Positions 21,105 through 32,580 of a DNA stretch of 51,993 nt are shown piece by piece. A model generated the notes under the pieces. That model did no database searches, was not told where the DNA came from, and saw only the letters and a list, made by a program, of their open reading frames with translations. This stretch comes from Saccoglossus kowalevskii. Its lineage: Eukaryota > Hemichordata > Enteropneusta > Harrimaniidae. The stretch is taken from assembly GCF_000003605.2 (NCBI RefSeq), contig NW_003123408.1:395885-447877 (forward strand). Direction: 5' to 3'. A program made the translations under genes and the position numbers. Positions within the stretch are counted from its first letter, which is position 1; each line of letters starts with the position of its first letter.

Positions 21105-21384
21105 TTAAAGGGCGGTGGTTGTCGTGCCGCGCAAGTGTGAAATTTGTGTTGATTCCCCCACAATGCAATGCACTTTCCTAAGTACGACTTTAGCCCTGGG
21201 CGCGACTTGCACTAATTACCACCGGCGACTCCTTCGATACATTCCAATCACCAAAACAGTACCTAATTAAAACTTGGTAACATCTCCGTTTGTATTCGTC
21301 GGCCTGGGCAAATCAAAGTTGTCGTCTTTGTTAATATGAAACCCATATCTCGCGCATGCGTGGCGCGACGACCACCGCCCATTT
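21105..21384 (+). mobile_element. TTAA MITE, 'family 2', near-complete copy
   Basis: About 280 bp. It starts ttaaagggcggtggttgtcg and ends gtggcgcgacgaccaccgcc, then an altered TTAA (atttat). The interior (gaaatttgtgttgattcccc, cacaatgcaatgc, tttgtatgaaacccat-like) is shared with the copy at 39236 and the partial copy at 26803. Confidence 0.8.
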
Positions 21385-21923
21385 ATGAACTTTCCTGTTA
21401 TACATGAACACTTACTTGATGGACTCGAACGTTCAATGATCTGCAAAACTCGCTAAAGGTGAATGCTTTATATACTTGGATATTTGAACGCTTGATAAAC
21501 TAAGTAATGAAATATTTTGTCATTCGGAACTTTGACGTAATGTACGAGTGTCGCCTAATTGGAAGCACTGGCCTCGACTCACAAACAAAATAGTAACTTT
21601 TAGATGGACGCACACTCAAGCAGAGCAGAATGAGATATGTCCGAAATGTTGACTCAAATACTTATTTTACACAACGCCGAGGCCATCAAATTCAGATTTT
21701 TTGGCGATGTAATGGCAAAGGTAGACAGAAATTGTTACATCTAACTGCAGGTGGGAGACACCACCTCCCTATTGCAAAATTGTTATAACGATGCCGAGGT
21801 TTATTTGTTTGTTATGTTTTTCATACATGATACGATTCTGTGCTCCATTACAACAATCGCGTGTCCGGTTGCCGGAGGCCCTTGTACCCCACGATAAGCA
21901 TTTCTATGGTAGCCTTACATGTG

Positions 21924-22072
21924 TTAAAGCGGAGAGATCACCTGCGCACGCGCGGGAATTGAGATCCAAGCGACGATAACAACGCAAAGGCTCCTAGGTA
22001 GACGCTTGTTTGTAAACAACGACACGTCATGGACGTCTGCCGCGTGCGCAGGTGACGTCTCATCCGCTTTAA
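21924..22072 (+). mobile_element. TTAA MITE, 'family 1', complete copy (first of a triple)
   Basis: 149 bp from TTAA (21924) to TTAA (22069-22072), with ttaaagcggagagatcacct and tgcgcaggtgacgtctcatc plus cgctttaa ends. The core holds gcgggaattgagatccaagc and acgcttgtttgtaaacaacg. Its right TTAA is also the left TTAA of the next element. Confidence 0.85.
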
Positions 22073-22294
22073 CCCAATGAGTGCCAGATATTTTTTCCCG
22101 CCCAAAATTCAGTGCAAATATTTTCATATTTTGTAAAATGATCAGTAAGTTTGATCACCATTTTGGACCATACAGACGGTTTCAGATATTGCTTTTTGTA
22201 TTTTTTTTCAACATTTCATGTGGGAGGAGAGCAGACTGTACAAAATCCTTTCATAGATGGTGACAAAAGTTGACAATGGCGCTCAATGAGTTAA
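22069..22294. mobile_element. Different TTAA MITE with TIR TTAACYCAATGAGYGCCA (middle of a triple)
   Basis: 226 bp. The left end ttaacccaatgagtgccaga and the right end tggcgctcaatgagttaa are inverted, with about 16 of 18 positions matching. The interior is AT-rich, with aaatattttcatattttgta. It shares its TTAA borders with the family 1 elements on both sides. Confidence 0.8.
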
Positions 22295-22446
22295 AGCGGG
22301 GGAGTCGTCACCTGCGCATGCGTCAAGTGGCCATAGCATGTCAAACAAGCGCTTACCCATGAGCCTTTGCGTTATTAGCGTGTGTTGCTATCGTCGCTTG
22401 GGACTCAATTCCCGCGCGTGCGCAGGTGAATACCCTCCCGCTTTAA
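22291..22446 (-). mobile_element. TTAA MITE, 'family 1', complete copy (third of a triple)
   Basis: 156 bp between TTAA sites with ends ttaaagcgggggagtcgtca and gaataccctcccgctttaa. The core tatcgtcgcttgggactcaa and gagcctttgcgtt is in the reverse orientation to the copy at 21924. The left TTAA is shared with the middle element. Confidence 0.85.
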
Positions 22447-22554
22447 AGGGGAGTGCAGGACATGAGTGAGTTTTATTTGAGTAAACACAATCGTACACAC
22501 TGTTATGTAAAGTGATTGGAGGCGCCACACTAATCGCCCGCGTCGTGGGCGGTA

Positions 22555-22620
22555 TGCGTCCCAGGTGACGTACGCAACGCGTGTATGATACATTTCAACT
22601 TCGAACGGGCTGCGTGATGT
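22555..22620 (+). mobile_element. Family 3 MITE fragment
   Basis: The segment acgtacgcaacgcgtgtatg, atacattt and acttcgaacgggctgcg matches the core of family 3 without its ends. Confidence 0.4.
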
Positions 22621-22638
22621 CTGCGGGAATTCAACATA

Positions 22639-22679
22639 TAGCTCGTAAGATATATACTGCTTATATGGCTTACGAGCTA
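22639..22679. repeat. 11-bp perfect inverted repeat (hairpin)
   Basis: TAGCTCGTAAG at 22639-22649 and CTTACGAGCTA at 22669-22679, with a 19-nt AT-rich loop. Confidence 0.7.
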
Positions 22680-24772
22680 CGGAGCATATAATGGATCACC
22701 GACAAAGTCAGTGATATGACCCCCCCCCCATTATATGGTTAATCGATACCTGTTTACATCATCGAATCGGCAGTAACCAATGGTAACAGGTATACTATTT
22801 CACAAACTGTATATGCATCTGTTGAGATTAATTGTTAATATAGTGCAGGACCTCTATCAGATTAGTTCATTTCATGTACCAGATGTATCGGTGTTCTGTT
22901 GACCACGTTTAGTAACACAGTGGCTGTCCTAAATAAGCTAGGACTAGTATTTATGTTTGTAATATTATTACCGCGCTGTTCGTTTGTCTTTACATTCCAG
23001 TCCACTCGATGGAAAGGCACTGGTCCTCGACCTATATTTGAGAAGACTGTGAAGTAATCGAGACCGTCCACGTGATTGGTAGCTACAAGTGTTGGCTGCG
23101 TGCCAGTACCTATGCATTTACATAGCCATGTCGATCTATTAGCGTGTCAGTGTTTTGATGATCGCCAGTCTATTGAAAATATTCCGGTTTGAAGCGTGCC
23201 GAATTCTACCAGACCGTATATACTTGCCATGTTACGAAACGACTAAGTTAGAGAGACAGAAAGAGAGACGCGAACTCCGTCGACAATGTCAGCATATTGG
23301 CCGTAGACCTATACCGGTAAGTATTACTTTATTGTATGGTACGCGTCCGTTTCGGACATTAAATTCACTGCGGTCCCTATTCGTGTATCCCAGCTCTCAA
23401 ATGAATCAAGCAGTACAGCATAACGAGTGGAGAATAATTAAGTTGCCCACTGGGAAATGTGCCAGTATTCCGGCAGTGTACGAGACACCAAGCAAAAGTA
23501 CGATGCTCCTGCCGACACTCACATAATCTGCATTCCAACAAGAGCTCCATTTCATTTTGATTTTAACTGATATATGCAAAGTATTATTATGACATGGGAA
23601 TAGTTTTTTATAGAGCATTTCAAATAGGGGCATTAGAGACGGCATGACATCAGTATACTATTTTCACTCTCCACAACCAATAGTGTTTTTCTTTTTATGC
23701 CGCTTATACTTTGACTTAAGCCTGACCAAGGTTTTACTACAAGTCCACCGTACATCGTTCATATATTTTTCGAAATATATTTAATGCGTAAAATCAAAAT
23801 AACAGCGAAGAACAGTCTATGTATCAAATGCTGGACGTTAATCGGGGGGTATTTTTAGTAGTAGGGTTGAATATTGGTCCCTTATGACGTATACACCGCC
23901 CCGTGTGCTCGCAATACATTTGCACGAAGTCCGGTAAACGCGCATGGCGGATACAACGCATTGAAGTTTCCTAATTTCGCCGGAATTGCGAATTTAAATA
24001 TTAAGACGCTGGCTGACACTCAATCACGTCATGGCAATGAACATGGTTGCTGCTATCTGTGGACAATGACAGTGCCCTTGTCGACTTACATCATCGCCAA
24101 CACTCATACCGATTTTGACAAAGCCAATATCGATTTGACGGGTCTTCGATTTCAACACCGGGCGTGCTGCGCTTGTTTATACCGGTTTACTATTACAATT
24201 GATCCCGTGACGACGCGCTCATATTTGGCATAATCCAATCGCCAATCCCCTTTAAGAAGAAGAAAAGTGCACGACATCCCAATTTAAGTTATTCTAATTT
24301 TCATACGTTTCGATTTTGTCATAGGGGCGATTTCCAATGTACCCGCGCCTGCAGCCTTGTAACAGAAAAGTTGTTTTCAAATTTTAGGTCACACAGTTTT
24401 ATCTCGTTTAACCCTGAAAGTGATTAGAGCCATGGAGATAAAAAAGAAAGATTTATAACTATTTTTCCCTGATAAATCGTTTCACTCGCAATCTATTGTC
24501 ATGCACTTGTTACTTAGCATTTCAGTCACGTGCCATGAAATCTGAACGTGTCTTGACCCCGAGTTCGCCACACTAGCGCGGTGTAATACTTTGTACGCTT
24601 GGCAGTATAAATAGGCTCGCTAGCCCTTTATTACCAACGCTTGTATGCATGCGCGACAACATATTTACATATAGTGCAGTGCCTTGTATTGATACGAACA
24701 CCATGACGTCACCCTGGGACTTTTATATGAACTATACTTTCAGTTACTTGATAATTTTAACTTTACTTTCAG
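22680..24772. other. Intergenic DNA with one possible exon and TATA/CRE motifs
   Basis: An open + stretch (23155-23526) includes a strong donor-like ccg|gtaagt at 23319/23320 after a charged peptide (KLERQKERRELRRQCQH). It could be an exon of an unknown gene but nothing confirms it. TATAAATA lies at 24606-24613 and TGACGTCA at 24704-24711. Confidence 0.4.
24606..24613 (+). promoter_or_regulatory. TATA-box-like site
   Basis: TATAAATA followed by GGCTCGC, a typical core-promoter arrangement, with a palindromic CRE 90 bp downstream. No gene start is recognised nearby. Confidence 0.3.
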
Positions 24773-24862
24773 TTAAAGCGGGGGGAGGGAGTCGTCACCT
24801 ACGCATGCACGGGAATTGAGTCCCAAGCGACGATAACAACACACGTTAAAAACTAGTCTTTA
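24773..24862 (+). mobile_element. TTAA MITE, 'family 1', 3'-truncated copy
   Basis: It begins with ttaaagcgggggagggagtc and gtcacctacgcatgcacggg, then gaattgagtcccaagcgacg and ataacaacacacgtt. The right half is absent. Confidence 0.75.
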
Positions 24863-25745
24863 CGCACGAACAGGTTATCTAGCAACAAACTACAAATAAC
24901 TTCAAATGCAAGTTTAAACAGATCAAATCAAACCATTCACATATGTTCTCGCACAAATTATGGAGGTTCACTTAATAAATAAAACGTTACATAATTGATG
25001 TAAGAATTATAAAAATCGTCAAAAATGTAATTATTTTGTTGGTGGTAAAAAATAACAGTTCATGCTACTGTTACGTGGTGGTGGTGATCTAAAAAAGAAC
25101 CGTGAGACGATGTTAAACAGCAGAAGTGTCAGCACATTTAAGCAAAATATAACAAGATCTCAAAGACAAATCGTATCTATGGAACTATACTATGTTCTGA
25201 AAATCCACCTTACAGTGAAAACAAACTTGCTCTCCAAATGATACATTGAAATTGAAAGCCTCTATCTCATGACGTAGATAAAACATATCACATGACTGTC
25301 ACATGACGATCAGTCCGCGTTACGCAATATTGAAACTTGGCTCCCTGCCATGGAGTCGGGGGAAACCCAATGGCCATGTCGGTATTGAGACATGACGCAT
25401 CGGCTTGGAAATTTGATTTGTTCGAGAGATTACACTACTGCCGAATGACGTCAGTTTCTGAAAAATACAATCTCTAAAAAACTGAATACGTAACATGATT
25501 TGGGACCATGCTGATCCATTTTTTAAATTTTGTCTTTAATCGACTTCTTCCTGTAACCGAAATCAATTCGATTCGTTTTTGTACTAAATTTGAACAAGTA
25601 TGATACACGTTACCGCATTTTCGTTCGCCAGTGTGTTTGTTTCCGCTACACTCTTCAGGTGCCGCAAGAGACCCTGGTTGTACGATGTGGCGCTATTGTG
25701 TACGAGTCGCGATTTTCTCAAGTATCGGAAGGCCAATCCATAAAT

Positions 25746-25895
25746 TGCGCCCTCTAGCGCGGAGCGTTTTTGTGACGTCAACATCGCAATGATGTGTAGT
25801 CTTAAACCAAAACAAAATAAATTCTGTGAACGACGCTCTTTTTACCCATTTACGCCACTTGTCTCGGCTTGTTGGGGCGGTTTCTTTTAACAAAC
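25746..25895 (+). mobile_element. CRE-bearing MITE family, copy A
   Basis: It starts gcgccctctagcgcggagcg, then TGACGTCA (25773-25780), and includes gaacgacgctctttttaccc and atttacgccacttgtctcgg, which align with the 47377 element. The ends are approximate and the copy looks degraded. Confidence 0.45.
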
Positions 25896-26265
25896 TGAAA
25901 ACAACAGACTTCCAGTCTGGAGCCGCAGACCAAACACTTTGTGTTTATAAGTATTTTCAATAGTACAGTTCACCCACCGTGACAAAAAGTCCATTTTCTT
26001 TTTAAAAATGCGTGATCAGTCGTCTAATGAGAACATGAAATATTCGCTCGAGGGGGTCTTGGCAAACGTCCACAATATAATTCATCTGTAATTGAGTTTT
26101 ACCATTGCCATCATTCTTCTACAGTCAAAGCACTTTGCAGGCGACCCGAGGTTCATTTTTTGGAAAGGTTGATGTGGTGGGCTTGGTATATTATGTGAAT
26201 ATTACCAATCTACATGTTGACGTTGTTTATCCCGCGCTCGTTCTGACTCGTACATTTCGAACGCA

Positions 26266-26763
26266 TTGGGAGAAAATAACTACTTCTTTCAGGGCCTGAG
26301 GTCTTTTTTCTATTCACATTTTGCCAACATTCATATTCTGGAATTTTACCATCGTCCGAACGCGAGGTTTCACGAACTCGATGTAAACATACTCCACTTC
26401 CATACGAAACCGTGCGTGATTCTATCGAGAGGTCGCGTATTTGACCTCAGCAAAATTCACAGCGACGTATCCTCGGGAGCGGAGCTACGTCACGGACGTT
26501 CTACGTTGCTAGGACGCGTACCACTGTACCACGTATTTCTATGGGCTTTGTGCGCGCTGCTGTGGAACGCCGGTGGAGCCGGTGAAAACTCGAGAAAACA
26601 ACACAAACTCAACTTTGAAGTAATCCTGAACAACGAAATTCATATATGTTACACACGTAGGGCTAATCTTGTTACACTGTTCAGGGGACTCTCAACAACC
26701 ATCGCAAAGTACCGTTTTCTGCGAGGATACAACGCGTGTAAAATACATTGTTTGTTTACATGA
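26266..26763 (+). other. Open stretch of 165 codons, not assigned as a gene
   Basis: The frame is open through a CpG-richer patch (26400-26600) and runs into the family 3 MITE, so its end is transposon sequence. A hydrophobic piece (VPLYHVFLWALCALLWNAGG, 26519-26578) looks like a signal peptide core but has no Met directly in front. No domain is recognised. Confidence 0.25.
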
Positions 26764-26918
26764 AATTCGAACACGCGCTGATCGACGACCACCATTCTTT
26801 AAAGCTTGGTAACGTCTCAGTTTGTACTCGTTGATCTGCACAACAGTCAAAGTCGCCATCTTTGTTTATATGAGACCCATACTTGCGCACACGTGGCGCG
26901 ACGACTACTGCCCTTTAA
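26724..26918 (+). mobile_element. Chimeric MITE: family 3 right half joined to family 2 right half
   Basis: At 26724-26802 lie acaacgcgtgtaaaatacat, tgtttgtttacatgaaattc and cgacgaccaccattctttaa, which is the family 3 right half ending at TTAA (26799-26802). It continues at once with agcttggtaacgtctcagtt, gttgatctgcacaacagtc and tggcgcgacgactactgccc plus tttaa, the family 2 right half ending at TTAA (26915-26918). Confidence 0.75.
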
Positions 26919-27394
26919 TTAGCACACAATGTATAATGATGAAGCGATGGCCGAATACACCGATCTTACTTGACAAAGACGTAATTTCATGTTTATTTTT
27001 CCTACATTCCACCTTTTCTGCCGTACAAGTGAAGATTACTATCACGCTGTAGTTGGAAATATTTCTAATTTTAGTTAAGGGTTACTAACAATTAGGAATA
27101 TAAAGAAGATATTTGGTAACTGTAAAATAAAGAATATACCCAATCCAATAGAATGTTTTGCGAAAACTTACATATTCGAAGGCTGGTATTACAATTGAAA
27201 AGGGGGATTTCACAGTAAACGTAATTTGTATTTCGTATATGACCTCTGCACATTACCAAATATTGGGTGACATGAATATGTCGATTTGTGGTCACGTAAA
27301 ATGATTCTTGCGAGGGATGTTTTTTTTTTAATTTTGAGTTAAGGTGAAGAGATTTGAATAATGTGATATAAAGTACTTGATTATTTTCAATCAA

Positions 27395-27480
27395 TTAAAG
27401 GGTGGTGATCGTCAAACAATGTATTTGCACACGTTGTATCTGTCCCATATCGAACAGGACACGGCACGACGACAACTAAA
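27395..27480 (-). mobile_element. TTAA MITE, 'family 3', shortened copy
   Basis: Left end ttaaagggtggtgatcgtca with TTAA at 27395-27398, core atttgcacacgttgtatctg and tcccatatcgaacaggac, end ggcacgacgacaactaaa. The right TTAA is lost and about 45 bp of the core is deleted. Confidence 0.65.
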
Positions 27481-27931
27481 ATAGGATATTCTGCGAAAAT
27501 TGGTCAAGCTCAGCCGCGGGTGGGTTTTTACTTATTTATTCACAGAAAACGTAGTTTGTCTTTCGGGTCGTATAGAATCTCGGCAGAACTGTACTATTTT
27601 ACACAATAACAAATGGGAAAAAACATCAATTAATGTCACAGCGCTCATCCTGTTTGTTTATCTATGTCTGCTGTCGTGTGAGTGAACAATTGTCGCTTGG
27701 GGATATTTTAAACAATAATATAGATCTAATAGTTTACCCATAGTATACGCAGCAAAATTGTGCCAAGCTCAGCCGCGGGTAAACTTTAGTTACATGTTTG
27801 GTGACAGGTTTCTACAATAGATGTTTTTTTTTTTTTTCAAAACGCGATCGTTCTTATTGTAACTCCGACTTTATAAGCTCCGTTTATCCTCAGTGACAGA
27901 CGGTTCATCGGCCTAAATATTCCTGTTCCTG

Positions 27932-27972
27932 TTCCTGGGATAGTAAAGCGGTACGCTTTACTATCCCAGGAA
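27932..27972. repeat. Perfect 19-bp hairpin with 3-nt loop
   Basis: The left arm TTCCTGGGATAGTAAAGCG (27932-27950), the loop GTA and the right arm CGCTTTACTATCCCAGGAA (27954-27972) pair without mismatch. The flank has a TGTTCC-type duplication (cctgttcctgttcctg). Confidence 0.9.
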
Positions 27973-28614
27973 ATTGGAAAAGGTTATTATTCAAAGGCTT
28001 ACAATTTTCTCGGGATAACGCCGTGAAACCCAGTCACATTAAATTAGTTTGGTTAGTTGCTTTAGGTGAAATATATGTTTCGACTCGGAACATAATTCTA
28101 CATTAAAATACTATTTATTTGATATATCACATTTGATGTGAAAAATATGACAATTGTATCGCTGAATGTACATGTAATAATTATAATTACGTCATTCACG
28201 TAGATCAATATGCAAATTAGAGGTAGGGTATCCCTAACTCATTGATATTTTTATACTTTTTTTCCAATTTGAATAAAATATGGCAGACCAGAAAATACCG
28301 ATATCGAAGGGACGAGGAGCCCCTTTATTGCTACATCATCATTTTATCATTGTTTGTGCCTAGACACATAATACGGTGCTATGACATGTGCTAATATTAA
28401 TACTAACATTCCGAGAGTCATTGTCCAATCTTAAGTCTGTTTTTTTTTTAATACATGTCTGCATAACATTACCTTTGTCTACCGAATTTCATAACAATCT
28501 CAACGATATCTCAAAAACTCTCCTTCTGATTAATGATTTTATATCAGAATTGAATAAGTCATGTGATATATCACATGACGTTTTTGGAGTTGGTTAAATT
28601 TTTTGACCTGAATG

Positions 28615-28746
28615 TTAAAAGCTGTGGTCGTCACGCCGAGAACTGTTTGACATGGGACTCGTAGCCGCGTATACAACGCGTGTAAAATACATTGTTTGTT
28701 TACGTGAAATTTGAACACGCGCTGCGCGACGGCCGCCGCCCTTTAA
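28615..28746 (+). mobile_element. TTAA MITE, 'family 3', complete copy
   Basis: 132 bp with TTAA at both ends (28615-28618, 28743-28746). It contains gctgtggtcgtcacgccgag, acaacgcgtgtaaaatacat, tgtttgtttacgtgaaattt and cgacggccgccgccctttaa. It is close in length and core to the copy at 19835. Confidence 0.85.
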
Positions 28747-31469
28747 CCAATTGCGTCACTTGCTCGATTTTAAAGGCTCATACCTCTAGATCTGCTACCA
28801 ACCCAGTTTTACAACATGCATTTTAAAACGGCAAGTATCATATTTAAGTATTAAATTTGGTGTAACTTTTCTCACAGAGAGGTGTAACCGAATCAGTATT
28901 TTCAGCATCTGGCGACTGGACTAGAGTGCAAATGCTGTCTTTATCAATCGTCTAATTATGGCGAATTCCCTGCGCGTAGCGTTCAAACTTGGAATGAACT
29001 GAGATTATGTTATTTTCTAAACTGAATTATTAGGAGAACTCACAATGGAATTTAATGATCATTTCAATGAGGATTACTCTGACAGAAGTGGTACAAAAAA
29101 CAAACAAACGAACAACAACGAGAACACGGGCCCGAAATATGTATTCCAGCGACTTGTTCAATGTGAAGAATTAATTAAATTATCAGTATCAATAAAATCA
29201 CAGTGCCGTCTGGCAATCACTTCAACTGGAACTAATGTGATTGTGAATAGGGCTGAGACAGTCCCGTTGTGCGGTTCATCAGAGACCCGAATAAAAAACG
29301 AAGTAGACTAGTTCTGTTTTGTAAAGTCACAAAGTGAGCGGTGCTTGAACTCAGATTGGCGGAACCAACCATTACGGTACAGGGAGGTACGCATGAGGAT
29401 TAATAACTAACATGTTAACAGTTTTCGTCTCATGAATTTCCCTAGTGTATTTAGATTTTTATTATTTTATTTTTTTATTATATTTTATATAAAATCAACT
29501 GTAGCATGGTATGATCTGCGAAGTATAAATCAATATATCCAAAAACGATTTATTTTAACTTAAAGAATATTTAAAAAACGGTTCCTCGAATCAACAGGTT
29601 CCATTCAGACTGAACGTGACGAACGGATTTTTCAACGTGACTTCCGCTCCATCGACAAAGTATACCTCTACAATGCCCTACGGACGGCACGCCCTGTATT
29701 TATACTATAATGTGTTTTTCCAACGAAATAAATTATATGCTTGATATATTTTCTTTGAAAGACGCCGTCTTTATCTCTCGTGAAGTGTGTAAACAAAGTC
29801 CGGCAAATTGAACACGCGCTATTTGATGATAAATTGAAATATAATGAAGGACGATATTCTTAGCTGAGTGAGTTATATTTAGCCAAATGTTATTTATCCA
29901 TACCGAACATTTTATCAATGTTATTTGTACTGGCCCTAGACGTTAAATATACTCTAAGTAAGTAATCAATCGACCGATCATAACACCGTAGATAGGTTGT
30001 TCTACAACCGGCACTTTAAACACGTCATACAATATGCTACGTCACATAACTATATATTTATGGAGTTGATGTTATTATGCCCAATTCACGACGTGATTCG
30101 CTGGTTTTCATATATAATCACACAGGTGACAGTCGTCCTAAAAAAAAAAACACGAAAAAAAAAATCCAGTGAAAGAAATACAATTTGCATACTAGATAAT
30201 CACGTGACCTGCATGGAAGCCTTTCATGTAAAATAAAAGGCATAAACAAAACAAAATAGTCTGTATCTTTCTACAATAATAATAATGATAGCTCACCCCT
30301 CATAGTTGTTGGGATCAATGACGTACTTCCTTAAAAGGAAATACAACGTGCATAATCTGTTCCGGTGTCAACAATATACATGATACATGCTTAGGGCGAT
30401 TATTAATTAAATATGAAAAACATGTGTATGTTATGCGTATTCGATATGAAGTCGCGATAATATCCGGGATGATATTGACTTTTCTCAATCACTCCAGTTG
30501 TTTGACTACACGTGGGGCCTAAATAATAACGGCCTCTTACATATATAAGTACCACCTTCGTACCCATTGTACACGAAGCAGTGACTCACCGCAGTACTAT
30601 GGCAAAATTACAACCGTATGACTTTACTTAAATAAGGTGTTTCCTCATGGGCTTGCCAGTTTACATTGTAGTCGTGGAATAGGCGGCCCATACTGTACGC
30701 CCAGCGTCGAAAATCAGTACATTCTAATACCTGTGTGAAGTTAAACTAATGGTAAGTCTATGACCTCTGGTATTTTATCGGATTGTATTTTTATTATGTG
30801 AAGCTACATGATTAGTGTTAAGTTCCTCGACAACAATCAGGTAACCTATTTATCAGATCAAACACGTGTTTGTTTACTAATATTTCAGTATATACACACT
30901 ATATCTGGAATGAATCGATCGATATATGCGTATATTTACGTCGGTTCAGTTAGTGTTGATTTTGTTCGTTAAACCATTAACCATGTGCGTTGAAACCCGG
31001 TCTGTGTGCTGTGGCGTCCTCGTAGCGTTGCGTCCGCACTCAATCGGTAATTATTTGCGCCATGCTTGTTAGTATGTGAAATCTAAATATTTAATTTCAC
31101 GAAGGTAAAAAAAATCACACACACGTCTTTTCTACGGCGTAACTGTGATATATATTGTTGCGTACGTGCACGGTGCTGTTAGAGGTATTTCCGTTCAAAG
31201 TACAATACTTAGATTAGGCAACTATCACGTGACCCCAGTCAAACCCGTGTTGGACACTTTTAGGCAGTCCCAATACATAACGTAGTAGTATCCTGTATAT
31301 AAAGACCATTCTTCGTTTGTGACCATTCTTTCAACAATATTTTGTCATTCAGCGATGAGTTTATAAAACAATTTCCAAGTGAAGTTTATTCGATTTTGAC
31401 CAACTCATTGATTTTTTGAACAAATACTGTGTCAAGTGTAATGCGTTGGTGATCCATAAAAAATAATCC
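28747..31469. other. Intergenic DNA, no gene assigned
   Basis: An 88-codon open stretch (29045-29311, MEFNDHFNEDYSDRSGTKNK...) has no recognised domain. A short family-3-like remnant lies at about 29785-29830 (gtgtgtaaacaaagtccggc, aaattgaacacgcgct). A TATATAAA site is at 31296-31303. Confidence 0.4.
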
Positions 31470-31596
31470 GACCATAGCGTGTCATTGTTTACAAACAAGC
31501 GTCTACCTATGAGCCTTTGCGTTTTTGGCGTGTGTTGTTATTGTCGCTTGGGACTCAATTTCCGTGCGTGCGCAGGTGACGACCCTCTCGCTTTAA
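31470..31596 (-). mobile_element. TTAA MITE, 'family 1', left-truncated copy
   Basis: It starts at accatagcgtgtcattgttt and runs through acaaacaagcgtctacctat and gcttgggactcaatttccgt to gaccctctcgctttaa (TTAA 31593-31596). The left TIR is missing. Confidence 0.8.
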
Positions 31597-32046
31597 ACAC
31601 CACATTTTAACAATAAATCAAAACAAAAGGACTAATTTTGATAAATTCGGAGCATTTTCTAGTTTGGAGTAGATTTTTTCTTATCTAAGCAAACGTTTAC
31701 GATCAAATAGCCGTAGAAGCATTCCTTCCATTCCTTGGTGTCCATAATAAACATGCAAACTACGCTACACTTACACGTAGTACATGTACTATAGTATTAA
31801 CGTCAACTGTATTGATCTGTCTTGTCGCGAATATATATATGCGTATCGCCGAGTCCTTTCCCCGGGCGGGTGACCCTTTCTAGTTTGCTAGAGATGTGTG
31901 GCCCGAAAGTCAAATTCCTTACTTTATTACAGACCATATGTATCGAAACGAGCAAGTTATGATTTAGTACAACCCATTATAGACTAAATGAGACTGTAAG
32001 ACCATTTGATTTTACTGGGCCATTTAATTTTACCATTTTTAGCGTT

Positions 32047-32147
32047 TTCACTGGGTTATAAGTTCAGAAAAACAATGAGTTCCATTGTTATGCACATTCG
32101 CACGAATTTTATTTATCAGCGAAAATAACGAAATTAAAACCCAGTAG
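32047..32147. repeat. Copy of the CACTGGGTTTTAATTT inverted repeat
   Basis: ttcactgggttataagttc at about 32047 and cgaaattaaaacccagtagt at about 32128 face each other. They are the same arms as the hairpin at 37012-37080 but diverged. Confidence 0.55.
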
Positions 32148-32439
32148 TGTGCACTATCAGTATCACCTGGAATCCAGTCATTCTGAAAAATGACCTGGTG
32201 AATCTACGTAGTCGACACAATTATATGTCTTCACTGATTGGCTTGTTCGTAGATTTTCGTCTCACCATCATAGCAACCCATTTAACGCCAATATTTAACA
32301 AATACCGTCCCGAAAAGTGGCACGTCCGCATATAAACTTTAATTTATAAATAGTTTATTTGATTGGAAAAGTACTATAAAGGACGTTGTTGAAATTATCA
32401 ATAGAAAGTAAAAAATACAATAGTATTCATGATAATTGC

Positions 32440-32580
32440 ATGGAGAATACAAATAAAATGACAGAGGCCGAGTTTTGTGGTCTTTTTAACCGTGAAGGTC
32501 GAGATCGCATGGCCGAGCTGAAACGGTTGAGGGCAGTAGCACATCAATCCATCCGATATCGGTGCAGTAATAGTGAATAA
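32440..32580 (+). other. Possible small ORF or exon fragment (46 codons)
   Basis: ATG at 32440 opens MENTNKMTEAEFCGLFNREG, then RDRMAELKRLRAVAHQSIRY and RCSNSE with a TAA. The charged helical composition looks protein-like, but there is no recognised family or transcript signal. It could be a pseudo-exon or chance. Confidence 0.25.

Noticed and set aside
22720-22731. C run (and G runs at 14439 and 16950) as G-quadruplex or regulatory signals
   Set aside because: Single homopolymer runs, not four spaced G-tracts; also common assembly or polymorphic sites.
27932-27972. MicroRNA precursor
   Set aside because: A 19-bp stem with a 3-nt loop is too short for a Drosha/Dicer precursor; reported as a palindrome instead.
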